From positions 1 through 7,733 of the forward strand of contig SFFI01000028.1 of NCBI GenBank assembly GCA_004556925.1: DNA of 7,733 bases, written 5' to 3'. The notes beneath the pieces were generated by a model. That model was given only the letters and a program-made list of their open reading frames with translations, was not told where the DNA came from and made no database searches. Numbering within the stretch: position 1 is the first letter of the stretch; every line of letters starts with the position of its first letter. Of the stretch, positions 1 to 5,249 are shown one piece after another. The position numbers and the translations under genes are program-made. The DNA is from Clostridiales bacterium (GTDB lineage Bacteria; Bacillota; Clostridia; Saccharofermentanales; DTU023).

Positions 1-298
1 CCAGCTGGATCGTCCAGGCGGAAAGGCCCTGGTCAGTCCTGGCTTGCAGCCACTCATTGACATACTTCTTTGCGCTTTTCAGCGTGGTACATTCCGGGTA
101 CTTCTCCTGGATGTACTTGATGAAATACTTCACGTGTTTCCAGTACGCCTTGTAGGTGCTGAAGGAAAAAATCTTGTCCTTCTCCGTCCCATCGGCCACC
201 GCCTGCTTTTTGCTTTCGCCAAAAGCCTGCATCCCGGTCAGGCGGTCATAGGCTTGCTGGTGGAGATCCTTGTGGTATGCCTTGTTGCGCCGCCCCAT
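1..298 (-). CDS. Tyrosine recombinase/integrase-like protein, N-terminal part only (cut by window edge)
   Basis: An open frame of 99 codons runs from an ATG at 296-298 to the left window edge with no stop. The start follows a strong purine-rich ribosome binding site (GGGGGAGG, about 302-310). The product begins MGRRNKAYHKDLHQQAYDRL, with a basic N-terminus. Residues of about 40-99 look helical and resemble the SAM-like core-binding domain that precedes the catalytic domain in phage-type integrases: FSFSTYKAYWKHVKYFIKYI, then a second helix with VNEWLQAR and SAWTIQL. Such domains bind the crossover site, and the enzyme would integrate, excise or resolve the element. The catalytic R-H-R-Y residues lie outside the window, so the assignment rests on the N-terminal fold pattern alone. 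A replication or partition accessory protein is the alternative. Confidence 0.6.
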   Translation of the reverse strand, partial: MGRRNKAYHKDLHQQAYDRLTGMQAFGESKKQAVADGTEKDKIFSFSTYKAYWKHVKYFIKYIQEKYPECTTLKSAKKYVNEWLQARTDQGLSAWTIQL

Positions 299-346
299 AG
301 AGCCTCCCCCCTCGCCGCTATTTTTCTATAAATCTATTTTTCTACT

Positions 347-375
347 TTTATAGATTTCTTGTTGTCTCATGTAAA
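347..375 (-). promoter_or_regulatory. Sigma-A-type promoter for the integrase-like gene
   Basis: On the minus strand TTTACA (370-375) is followed after exactly 17 bases by TATAAA (347-352). Transcription would start near 340 and give a leader of about 40 bases before the ATG at 298. The leader and -10 region hold an inverted repeat AAATCTAT/ATAGATTT (330-337 and 350-357), which could be an operator or a leader hairpin. The -35 box abuts the palindrome at 375-410. The match and spacing are good, but the region is AT-rich, so a chance match is possible. Confidence 0.5.
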
Positions 376-410
376 TAACTTATATACGATATATACCGTA
401 AATAAGTTAT
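375..410. repeat. 36-bp AT-rich palindrome upstream of the integrase promoter
   Basis: The arms at 375-388 (ATAACTTATATACG) and 397-410 (CGTAAATAAGTTAT) are complementary at 13 of 14 positions around an 8-base centre. The palindrome starts at the last base of the proposed -35 box of the integrase-like gene. The position suggests an operator for a repressor or activator of that gene. A recombinase or partition-protein binding site is equally possible. Confidence 0.55.
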
Positions 411-487
411 ATAAATTATGCCATTTATATATGTTCAAGCAAAGCCGCCTCATGTCAGCTCCCCTCGGAGACTCGGCAATCGGCAAA

Positions 488-559
488 TACACTTTTTAAC
501 GTCTTATGTGTGACGGTTTTGGGATTGCTCCCTACACTTTTTTGAACTGCTTATGTGTG
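488..559. repeat. Two imperfect direct repeats, 45-bp period
   Basis: Copy 1 (488-512) and copy 2 (533-559) both run TACACTTTTT, then AAC plus a short variable part, then CTTATGTGTG. They differ by a 2-base gap and one swapped dinucleotide. Conserved ends around a variable centre are typical of protein-binding sites. Lying within about 300 bp of an integrase-like gene, they could be arm-type sites of the recombinase. That role is an inference. Confidence 0.5.
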
Positions 560-627
560 CAGCCCCGATTTATTGAGATCTACGGCAGTTCGGGATCTGT
601 CGGCACCTTTTTAGAGGGTGTGGCTCT

Positions 628-889
628 CCAGGAGATCTACAGTATCCTGGCTACTATCAGAGGGTGGATAGGGACACGATACATTGCACTTACCCATCAC
701 TTTCAAAAGGATTACTTGTGGTGGGGTCCATGGTGTGCTTTTCCAATTCACAAAGGTTACTACGGCAAGCCCGCACACCACACAGGAGTATCAACCCTGT
801 CACGGCTTCTTATGGGTATTTGCTAAACCCCCAGCCGGTCATTTCCGGCCAAGACGCTCTGGGCCTAATTACTATTTACCCTCGCCCAG
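628..889. ncRNA. Candidate structured RNA (hairpin-rich, non-coding)
   Basis: Six short perfect stems lie in a gene-free stretch: CCAGGA/TCCTGG (628-633, 646-651); TGGTGTGC/GCACACCA (731-738, 773-780); ACAGG/CCTGT (782-786, 796-800); GGGT/ACCC (814-817, 827-830); GCCGG/CCGGC (834-838, 845-849); and CTGGGC/GCCCAG (859-864, 884-889). Five are nearly end to end between 731 and 889. The base composition is balanced, unlike the AT-rich flanks, which suggests constraint. The sense strand is unknown. Minus-strand transcription would lead toward the integrase-like gene. Transposon-associated guide RNAs (for example HEARO/omega-RNA) show strings of hairpins like this, but I cannot confirm such an identity and no nuclease gene lies beside it. 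Confidence 0.3.
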
Positions 890-1061
890 ACGAGCATTGA
901 AATCCGCCGCAGCTCCCGGCCACCGCCAGCCGCAGCCACTCTATTCAGCCTCCTTTCCATCGGAGCCGCCGAGCAGCGGCCCTAAAAACCATCTTCTATC
1001 CCAGTCTCATCTTACCATAGACCGTCGAAGAAGTCAACAGCATACACCGAAAATTAACCGT

Positions 1062-1103
1062 ATAACGGTTTACCCGTTCATTTATAAACGGGTAAACCGT
1101 TAT
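1062..1103. repeat. Perfect 17-bp inverted repeat with nested half sites
   Basis: Arms ATAACGGTTTACCCGTT (1062-1078) and AACGGGTAAACCGTTAT (1087-1103) are perfectly complementary around an 8-base spacer. Each arm contains its own smaller dyad, AACGG-N5-CCGTT. A third dyad, AACCGT-ATA-ACGGTT, overlaps at 1056-1070. No T-run follows, so it is not an ordinary terminator. Multiple interleaved half sites suggest an operator for a dimeric or tetrameric regulator of the downstream cargo gene, whose start is about 145 bases away. A replication or recombination hairpin is the alternative. Confidence 0.6.
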
Positions 1104-1248
1104 TTCAACAATCGACAAAAATATCCTAATTAAGTTCATTTTTTTGTTACATTCTATTAATTCCTAATTCATTTATCTTTTTTATCATAATAATGAAAGA
1201 TTAGCCTGAAAAGTACAACTTAGTTTAATACGAATAGGGGGATGTAAT

Positions 1249-2445
1249 ATGGCAACGTATAAAATTGTATCCCACGGTGGCAATGGTCTACCCCTAAATG
1301 TAGAAACAACTTCAACAATTTCCGGACGTACAAACGTAAATATTTGGAAAGACGCTGGTAGCAATGATCAAAAATGGAGTATTAATAGTCTTGGCACATC
1401 ACAGCAAGTCCGCACACTGAATAACACTGCTTATATGCTCAATGCATATAGAACAAACTGGAACTGTGATGTATACACCTCCAATTCTGACACGTATGTC
1501 AACTTTGTATCTCAAGGAAATAACGTATACTTAATACAATTGAATTCAGATAAAACTAAATATTTAACTGCAACAGGAACAGCCAGCGGATCTAATGTAG
1601 TTTGGCAAGCAAGAAACACTTCATCAGCTGCACAGAAATGGAAGATAAGCAAACTTTCTGATCTTAATATTTCTAATTTAAAGATCTTCCAAACCTATAC
1701 GTCTCCTGGAAAATCTGCGGATGGTTCAGTAGCTCCAGACATGACCTATAATGATAAGACAAAGAGCCAGCTTTTATCACTTTCCCCTGTTTTGTCTGAT
1801 GAAGCATCTATATTTGATATGCCTCCTTCCTCAAGCACTGTCCTTCCCCCTCAGGGGCCTCAAGCTGTAAAAGATCATATGATGAAACTCGTTTCTATGT
1901 TTGCTACAACCGACCCAGCAATGACTACCGTTGCAAAAGCGATGTTTAACCATTTCTTAGATGGAACTGGCTCTGTCTATAGAAACAGCACATTGACTCA
2001 AAGAGCAAAAAGCCACAGCAAAACCCAAGAAATGGTGACAAAAACAAAAAATATTATTATAAAATATATCAAACAATACGATGGAGATATACGCTCCTTC
2101 TATCAGAACACAGCTTTCCAGAAAGAATTGCATGATGTCCCAAATCCATACTTCAGTACAAAGGACGATAGAAGCAATGGCCTCCAAATTTGTGTTAACC
2201 AGGTTTGGGGCTACAGCATTACCCTCAAAAATTTCCGTTGTACTGGCTCCACCTTTAGCGGAACCTTAAGTTATTCTCTGTTTGATCATTTTGGCCTTGA
2301 TGATAATGACGTAGAAAAAATTTATGGATGGACTCAGCAGTTCTGTGCATGGTATGTACTGCAACACTATAAAAATTGCAAGGGTGCATACAAACCATTT
2401 ATTTCTTACATGGATTTTGATGTATCATTTAGTGGTTCTCTTTAA
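1249..2445 (+). CDS. Ricin-type lectin fused to a DUF3289-like domain; putative secreted effector
   Basis: This 398-residue protein starts at an ATG preceded at 6 bases by AGGGGGA (1236-1242). Residues of about 1-135 form a ricin B-type beta-trefoil lectin region, with the characteristic Q-x-W motifs QKW at 41-43 and 129-131; such domains bind sugars. Residues of about 185-397 resemble DUF3289: a helical part (FNHFLDGTGSVYRNS, about 233-247), then NQVWGYSITLKNF, DHFGLDDND (346-354), WYVLQHY (368-374) and YKPF (381-384). The activity of DUF3289 is not established. A proline/serine-rich linker (about 191-204) joins the halves. There is no signal peptide or membrane segment, so export would need a non-classical route or cell lysis. 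Base use is AT-richer than the par and rep genes, suggesting separate acquisition. An effector or bacteriocin role is my inference. I am confident of the lectin and fairly confident of the C-terminal family. Confidence 0.75.
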   Translation: MATYKIVSHGGNGLPLNVETTSTISGRTNVNIWKDAGSNDQKWSINSLGTSQQVRTLNNTAYMLNAYRTNWNCDVYTSNSDTYVNFVSQGNNVYLIQLNSDKTKYLTATGTASGSNVVWQARNTSSAAQKWKISKLSDLNISNLKIFQTYTSPGKSADGSVAPDMTYNDKTKSQLLSLSPVLSDEASIFDMPPSSSTVLPPQGPQAVKDHMMKLVSMFATTDPAMTTVAKAMFNHFLDGTGSVYRNSTLTQRAKSHSKTQEMVTKTKNIIIKYIKQYDGDIRSFYQNTAFQKELHDVPNPYFSTKDDRSNGLQICVNQVWGYSITLKNFRCTGSTFSGTLSYSLFDHFGLDDNDVEKIYGWTQQFCAWYVLQHYKNCKGAYKPFISYMDFDVSFSGSL

Positions 2446-2480
2446 AAGTACGGCCTGTTGCAAGCAAAAAAACTCCGTCA

Positions 2481-2524
2481 TTCAGAGAAAAACGGCCACC
2501 AAAGGGTGGCCGTTTTTCTCTGAA
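2481..2524. terminator. Bidirectional intrinsic terminator downstream of the lectin gene
   Basis: Arms at 2481-2500 and 2505-2524 are perfectly complementary over 20 bp around the loop AAAG. The GC-rich core (CGGCCACC/GGTGGCCG) is followed by GTTTTTCTC on the plus strand, and by symmetry the minus strand also ends in a T-rich tract. It lies 35 bases after the stop of the lectin gene and 47 before the next start, so the two genes are probably not one simple transcript unless read-through occurs. Confidence 0.85.
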
Positions 2525-2571
2525 ATTCGTCTCTTTTGCCGGAAATACGGATTGCCCAACCAAGGAGAAAT

Positions 2572-3087
2572 ATGATAAAGAAAAAATTTCAAAACCATAT
2601 ACGATTGATAGTGCTAATAATTTCAGCTTTCTTATTCACGTTCTACCTAATAGGCAATAATATCTCACACGAAAAACTAAAAAAAGAACTCAACGAACAA
2701 AATATCTATGAATTATCTTTCGAATATATTTATTCTGAAAAACGAGCTGATATATACTACATGATTTGCCGTCCCCCGTCCTCTCAATCAGAAATTATAG
2801 ATTTAATAGAAGATCACTTCACTGCTACAAAATTAGATGATCTTTTCATCCGTACACAAACCTTGATAGATAAATTAATTACGTCCGATGGATTAACCAG
2901 AAAATTTGACGGGATTCTATATTTACACTTTATACACCCGTCAGATATATTGCCAATTGGTATTTTCCCAAAAAACATTTATGATCCAGAGTTAAATGTA
3001 TCAGAGCAAGAAATTGTAACTCTTACCGTAACCTCAACAGCTTCCGGGTATGCTCTTGAATATTACTGGAATAGCAACTACTGTTAG
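2572..3087 (+). CDS. Membrane-anchored protein of unknown family; possible partner or immunity protein
   Basis: The chosen start is the ATG at 2572, preceded by AAGGAG (2562-2567), giving 171 residues. The frame stays open further upstream to an ATG at 2536, but that start lies just after the terminator and has no comparable site. The N-terminus is MIKKKFQNHI followed by a hydrophobic segment at about residues 10-28 (IRLIVLIISAFLFTFYLIG). This predicts a single helix with the rest, about 143 residues, outside the membrane (positive-inside rule). No cysteine follows the helix in a lipobox pattern, so it is an anchor rather than a lipoprotein signal. I do not recognise the outer domain. The gene is AT-rich like the lectin gene just upstream and points the same way. 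A single-pass protein beside a putative effector fits an immunity or docking role, but this is inference. Its stop codon lies inside the inverted repeat at 3082-3150. Confidence 0.65.
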   Translation: MIKKKFQNHIRLIVLIISAFLFTFYLIGNNISHEKLKKELNEQNIYELSFEYIYSEKRADIYYMICRPPSSQSEIIDLIEDHFTATKLDDLFIRTQTLIDKLITSDGLTRKFDGILYLHFIHPSDILPIGIFPKNIYDPELNVSEQEIVTLTVTSTASGYALEYYWNSNYC

Positions 3088-3150
3088 GGTCGGGAGAAAA
3101 CCGCCATTTTGGGCCGGGAGAAAAACGCCAATTTTGGCCCGGCCCTAACA
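3082..3150. mobile_element. Candidate 69-bp miniature inverted-repeat element
   Basis: The ends TGTTAGGGTCGGG (3082-3094) and CCCGGCCCTAACA (3138-3150) are complementary at 12 of 13 positions. CTAC stands directly on each side (3078-3081 and 3151-3154), like a 4-bp target duplication. Inside are two tandem copies of a unit of about 25 bp, GGYCGGGAGAAAA.CGCC.ATTTTGG (3088-3112 and 3112-3137), and a second possible hairpin, GGGCCGGG/CCCGGCCC (3111-3118, 3138-3145). It fills the gap between two convergent genes and supplies the TAG stop of the gene at 2572. A two-way transcription terminator is the main alternative, but no T-run follows either stem. Confidence 0.4.
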
Positions 3151-3468
3151 CTACTTATAAATATCTCTATCACCTTTTTGATTGACAATATTGCTGTATT
3201 GTTGTAACTCCACAGCATGATCTACACGGTACTTTTCCATCATCTGCCCAATTAAATCGCTTATACTACTCCGCTGCACATAAGCAATTTTCCGGATATC
3301 TTCATACAAGCTGGGAAGTACAGAAAGACTAATCCGCTTCTTCAGCTCGCGATCCTCCTTCGGTCGTCCCCGGCGTCCGGAGCTGCCAGCCTCCACGGGC
3401 GTCTGCTCCACGAATTTCCCAACTGCGGTAGATCTCCTGCGGCTCTCCCTTTCTTCCAGCTTACTCAT
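3151..3468 (-). CDS. Ribbon-helix-helix DNA-binding protein, partner of ParA
   Basis: The chosen ATG at 3468 gives 105 residues and has GGAGG 9 bases upstream; an in-frame ATG at 3474 is only 3 bases from that site. The gene overlaps the ParA stop by 8 bases (ATGAGTAA), so the two are translationally coupled. The N-terminal third is basic and probably disordered, ending in GRRGRPKE (about 31-38), which resembles an AT-hook (R-G-R-P). Residues of about 45-84 have the ribbon-helix-helix pattern: a beta strand KRISLSVLP, then two helices around YEDIRKIAYVQ and SISDLIGQMMEKY. Small RHH proteins beside ParA usually bind the centromere and repress the par promoter, while the flexible tail stimulates the ATPase. 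The AT-rich repeats upstream of parA are the likely target. The family is clear; the exact role is inferred from context. Confidence 0.75.
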   Translation of the reverse strand: MSKLEERESRRRSTAVGKFVEQTPVEAGSSGRRGRPKEDRELKKRISLSVLPSLYEDIRKIAYVQRSSISDLIGQMMEKYRVDHAVELQQYSNIVNQKGDRDIYK

Positions 3469-4237
3469 GCTCATACGCCTCCCTCTTTTCCTTCCCGGAC
3501 ATAATCATTTCAGCTATGGCCACATATTCCTTCGCAAGTTCACTGTTTGGGGCCTGCTCTACCGCCGCCAGACCGTCATAAATTCCCTTCTTCGCCACGG
3601 CCAACCGCTTAATCACACCCAGCAGATTGTATTCCTTCCGGAGCAGGGCCAGGATCTCCCGGTCATCTGCCACCCTGGTATCGTACAACGTGGCGATCAC
3701 TCCCAGCACCTTCAGGCCTGGGTTAATCAGCTCCTGGATCTCCTGGATACTGTCCTGGAGCTGCGTCAACCCCCGGTAGGCCAGGTAATCCGTCTTGACC
3801 GGGATCACCACCCCGTCGGCGCATGAAAGGGCGTTGATGGTCAGGATGGAGAGCTGCGGCGGACAGTCAATCAGGATAAAATCATACTGCTCCCGAACTG
3901 GCCGCAGTGCCCGATCCAGGATCTTCTCCCTGCTGGCTCTGGAGAGCAGCTCCATCTCCATGGGCGCCAAGTCAATAATCGATGTGACGATGTGCAGCCG
4001 GTCACTGAGCCGCTGCACACACTCCATGAGCGGCAGCCCCTCCTTCCGCAGCACATCCACGATTGTCTGCTCCACCTCCAGCGGCTCCAGGCCCACGCTG
4101 ATCGTCAAGCTGGCCTGACTGTCCAGGTCAATCATCAGCACCCGCTTTCCCTGGGCCGCCAGCGCAACGCCCAGGTTATGCGTTGTAGTGGTCTTGGCCA
4201 CACCGCCTTTTTGGTTTGCGATTGCAATTACCTTCAC
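3461..4237 (-). CDS. parA: ParA-family partition ATPase
   Basis: This 258-residue protein starts at GTG (4237), with AGGAG 9 bases upstream. It has the deviant Walker A motif KGGVAKTT (10-17) with the signature lysine K10 and the catalytic K15, the Walker A' strand VLMIDLDSQ (D37, D39), and the Walker B strand FILIDCPP (D124). This is the MinD/ParA class of ATPases, which segregate plasmids by ATP-dependent, DNA-bound gradients. It lacks the N-terminal helix-turn-helix of the long ParA class, so it matches short ParAs that leave operator binding to their small partner. That partner is encoded by the overlapping gene at 3151-3468. The promoter and operator-like repeats lie at 4264-4327. Confidence 0.93.
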   Translation of the reverse strand: MKVIAIANQKGGVAKTTTTHNLGVALAAQGKRVLMIDLDSQASLTISVGLEPLEVEQTIVDVLRKEGLPLMECVQRLSDRLHIVTSIIDLAPMEMELLSRASREKILDRALRPVREQYDFILIDCPPQLSILTINALSCADGVVIPVKTDYLAYRGLTQLQDSIQEIQELINPGLKVLGVIATLYDTRVADDREILALLRKEYNLLGVIKRLAVAKKGIYDGLAAVEQAPNSELAKEYVAIAEMIMSGKEKREAYEHE

Positions 4238-4263
4238 AGTTCCCCTCTCCTCTTATTATTTAA

Positions 4264-4327
4264 TTGATATAATTTATTTACGCTATTTAATATATATAAA
4301 TTATATCATATATTTACATTATATCAA
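4264..4327 (-). promoter_or_regulatory. parA promoter with triple TGATATAAT repeats (candidate operator/centromere)
   Basis: On the minus strand TTGATA (4322-4327) and TATAAT (4300-4305) are 16 bases apart, a good sigma-A promoter about 60 bases before the GTG. The same region holds three copies of TGATATAAT. One is on the plus strand (4265-4273) and two are on the minus strand (4300-4308 and 4318-4326), covering the -10 and -35 boxes. The outermost pair forms a 10-bp perfect inverted repeat (4264-4273 and 4318-4327). Site placement over the promoter fits autorepression by the ribbon-helix-helix protein, and the same repeats could serve as the partition site. Confidence 0.65.
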
Positions 4328-4368
4328 GTAAAAAACCGGCGAGGCATTGGCCTCGCCGGTTTTTTACT
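4327..4368. terminator. Bidirectional intrinsic terminator after the vapBC operon
   Basis: Arms at 4327-4345 and 4350-4368 form a perfect 19-bp stem with a 4-base loop. The core is CCGGCGAGGC/GCCTCGCCGG with flanking A and T runs of six. On the minus strand it contains the stop codon of the gene at 4364-4591. Its distal end meets the -35 box of the parA promoter (4322-4327), so the two operons are separated with no spare sequence. Confidence 0.87.
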
Positions 4369-4591
4369 CGCTCCTCTCTCGTGCCCAAAGGCCCACTGGA
4401 GACACCCCAGGATGCCCAGACATATACCATCCCTTGTCATTGTACTCAAAGGAGACGGCCTGCCATGTACCGCCACCGAGCCGATCCGGGAGCAACACAT
4501 CCAGGCCCTGGCCACAGTGAATGTCCCAACCATCCCAGGTCAGTCGATCACGCTCTGGCTCGTAGCCAATTTGCAAAACCTTTCTCTGCAC
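4364..4591 (-). CDS. Small DUF5348-like protein, last gene of the vapBC operon
   Basis: This 75-residue product starts at GTG (4591), with AGGGTGG (4600-4606) 8 bases upstream and the vapC stop 15 bases away. The sequence shows the short beta-strand pattern and tryptophan spacing I associate with DUF5348: WDGWDIHCGQGLDVLL, then TWQAVSFEYNDKGWY, then a glycine/proline-rich end. Proteins of this sort are common on Firmicutes mobile elements and have no established function. The similarity to the protein at 7063-7305 is visible in G-x2-L-[DE]-[VI], W-x2-V and D-x-GW. It has no membrane segment and no catalytic motif. Because the assignment is from pattern memory, it could be an unrelated small beta protein. 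Confidence 0.55.
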   Translation of the reverse strand: MQRKVLQIGYEPERDRLTWDGWDIHCGQGLDVLLPDRLGGGTWQAVSFEYNDKGWYMSGHPGVSPVGLWARERSE

Positions 4592-4606
4592 TATCTACAC
4601 CACCCT

Positions 4607-5008
4607 TTACTCCGCCCAGTTTTCGATTTCCAGATCCGGTACACGCTCAAACTCCCGTACATTATTCGTTACCAGGATCATTCCCTCTGCTCGTGCATGG
4701 GCAGCAATCAGCATATCCAAAGGGCCAATTGGTGTTCCCTGGCTCTGCAAATAGGCCCGAATCTCCCCATACTCCGATGCTGCTCCCGCCCCAAAAGGCA
4801 AGATGCTCAACGGAGCCAGAAACCTCAAAAGGGCCTGCTCATTTTTTACCGGGTCAGAGCTATGTTTCATTCCGTACTCCAACTCAGCCAGCGTAATAGA
4901 GGAAATACAAAGTCCTCCGTCCAACTCCTCCCGGAACCTATGCAGCACCTTTTCCGGCTTTTTCTTCATAGCATAGATACAGATATTTGTGTCCAACATA
5001 TAGGTCAT
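4607..5008 (-). CDS. vapC: VapC-family PIN-domain ribonuclease toxin
   Basis: The 133-residue protein has the PIN-domain acidic set: D6 in MLDTNICIY, E42 in TLAELEYG, D98 in GPLDMLIAAHA, and the usual TNN at 114-116. The IGPLDMLIAAHARA and REFERVPDLEIENW segments are typical of the VapC group annotated as tRNA(fMet)-specific endonucleases. Such toxins cut initiator tRNA with Mg2+ and stop translation when the antitoxin is lost. The ATG overlaps the vapB stop by 4 bases (ATGA), giving coupled translation. All key residues are intact, so it should be active. The substrate is inferred from the family. Confidence 0.92.
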   Translation of the reverse strand: MTYMLDTNICIYAMKKKPEKVLHRFREELDGGLCISSITLAELEYGMKHSSDPVKNEQALLRFLAPLSILPFGAGAASEYGEIRAYLQSQGTPIGPLDMLIAAHARAEGMILVTNNVREFERVPDLEIENWAE

Positions 5009-5235
5009 AGGCTCTCTCGCTCCTCCTGGACACCCTGATCTCGTCCACCCTCAAAAATATCGCTGGTGAAGCCGTTCAAGCCGTCCATAAATGTCTGCCA
5101 TAAGGACTCTTTGGGAACCAGGAGAACCGCATCCCCGAGCTGCTGCACAATAACCTCATCTACCTTGAAGCGAAATTTCTTTGGCAAACGCACCGCTTGG
5201 CTCCGTCCGTTTTCAAAAACCTTTGCCATCTCCAT
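5005..5235 (-). CDS. vapB: VapB-family antitoxin (AbrB/MazE-like DNA-binding domain)
   Basis: The chosen start is the ATG at 5235 (76 residues), 8 bases after AGGAGG. A GTG at 5244 in the same frame overlaps that ribosome binding site and is rejected. The N-terminal half (AKVFENGRSQAVRLPKKFRF, then VDEVIVQQLGDAVLLVPK) is a swapped-hairpin AbrB fold, which binds the operator as a dimer. The C-terminal part (about residues 46-76) should wrap the toxin. The pair stabilises the replicon by killing or arresting cells that lose it. Its promoter lies within the palindrome at 5250-5279, as expected for autoregulation by the VapBC complex. Confidence 0.9.
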   Translation of the reverse strand: MEMAKVFENGRSQAVRLPKKFRFKVDEVIVQQLGDAVLLVPKESLWQTFMDGLNGFTSDIFEGGRDQGVQEERESL

Positions 5236-5249
5236 AGCAGTCACCTCCT

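Larger units (their letters stand above)
411..1248. other. Long gene-free interval between the integrase-like gene and the cargo cassette
   Basis: No open frame here has a credible ribosome binding site together with protein-like composition. The contents in order are: AT-rich sequence to about 435; two direct repeats (488-559); a hairpin-rich stretch (628-889); about 890-1055, GC-richer, in which I see nothing definite; a perfect 17-bp inverted repeat (1062-1103); and an AT-rich leader (1104-1248) ending in the ribosome binding site of the next gene. No convincing -35/-10 pair is visible for the gene at 1249; the nearest candidate -10 is TTTAAT at 1224-1229 with a poor -35. The interval lies where an attachment site could be expected beside an integrase, but no core site can be defined from one sequence. 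Confidence 0.6.

Noticed and set aside
346..354. DHFGLDDND in the lectin fusion (residues 346-354 of the protein at 1249-2445) as a colicin M-type lipid II hydrolase motif
   Set aside because: The spacing of acidic residues is only loosely similar, and the His-Arg pair that completes the colicin M motif is missing; the segment fits DUF3289 better. The coordinates given are residue numbers, not bases.
408..419. 12-mer TATATAAATTAT shared with the parA control region (4293-4304)
   Set aside because: In such AT-rich sequence a shared 12-mer is weak evidence, and its position relative to the promoters differs.
575..640. GAGATCTAC repeated at 575-583 and 632-640
   Set aside because: It is a short palindromic word that can recur by chance, and no conserved flank supports a binding site.
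506..826. 106-codon plus-strand open frame in the left gene-free interval
   Set aside because: No ribosome binding site, odd composition rich in tryptophan and cysteine, no recognisable domain, and it lies over the hairpin-rich stretch.
1144..1194. Promoter for the lectin gene (TTGTTA at 1144-1149 with AT-rich downstream boxes)
   Set aside because: No -10 match at 16-18 bases spacing; the nearby CATAAT has no suitable -35.
3082..3150. CRISPR-like tandem repeat
   Set aside because: There are only two imperfect copies with no spacers of regular size and no cas genes; an inverted-repeat element or hairpin explains it better.
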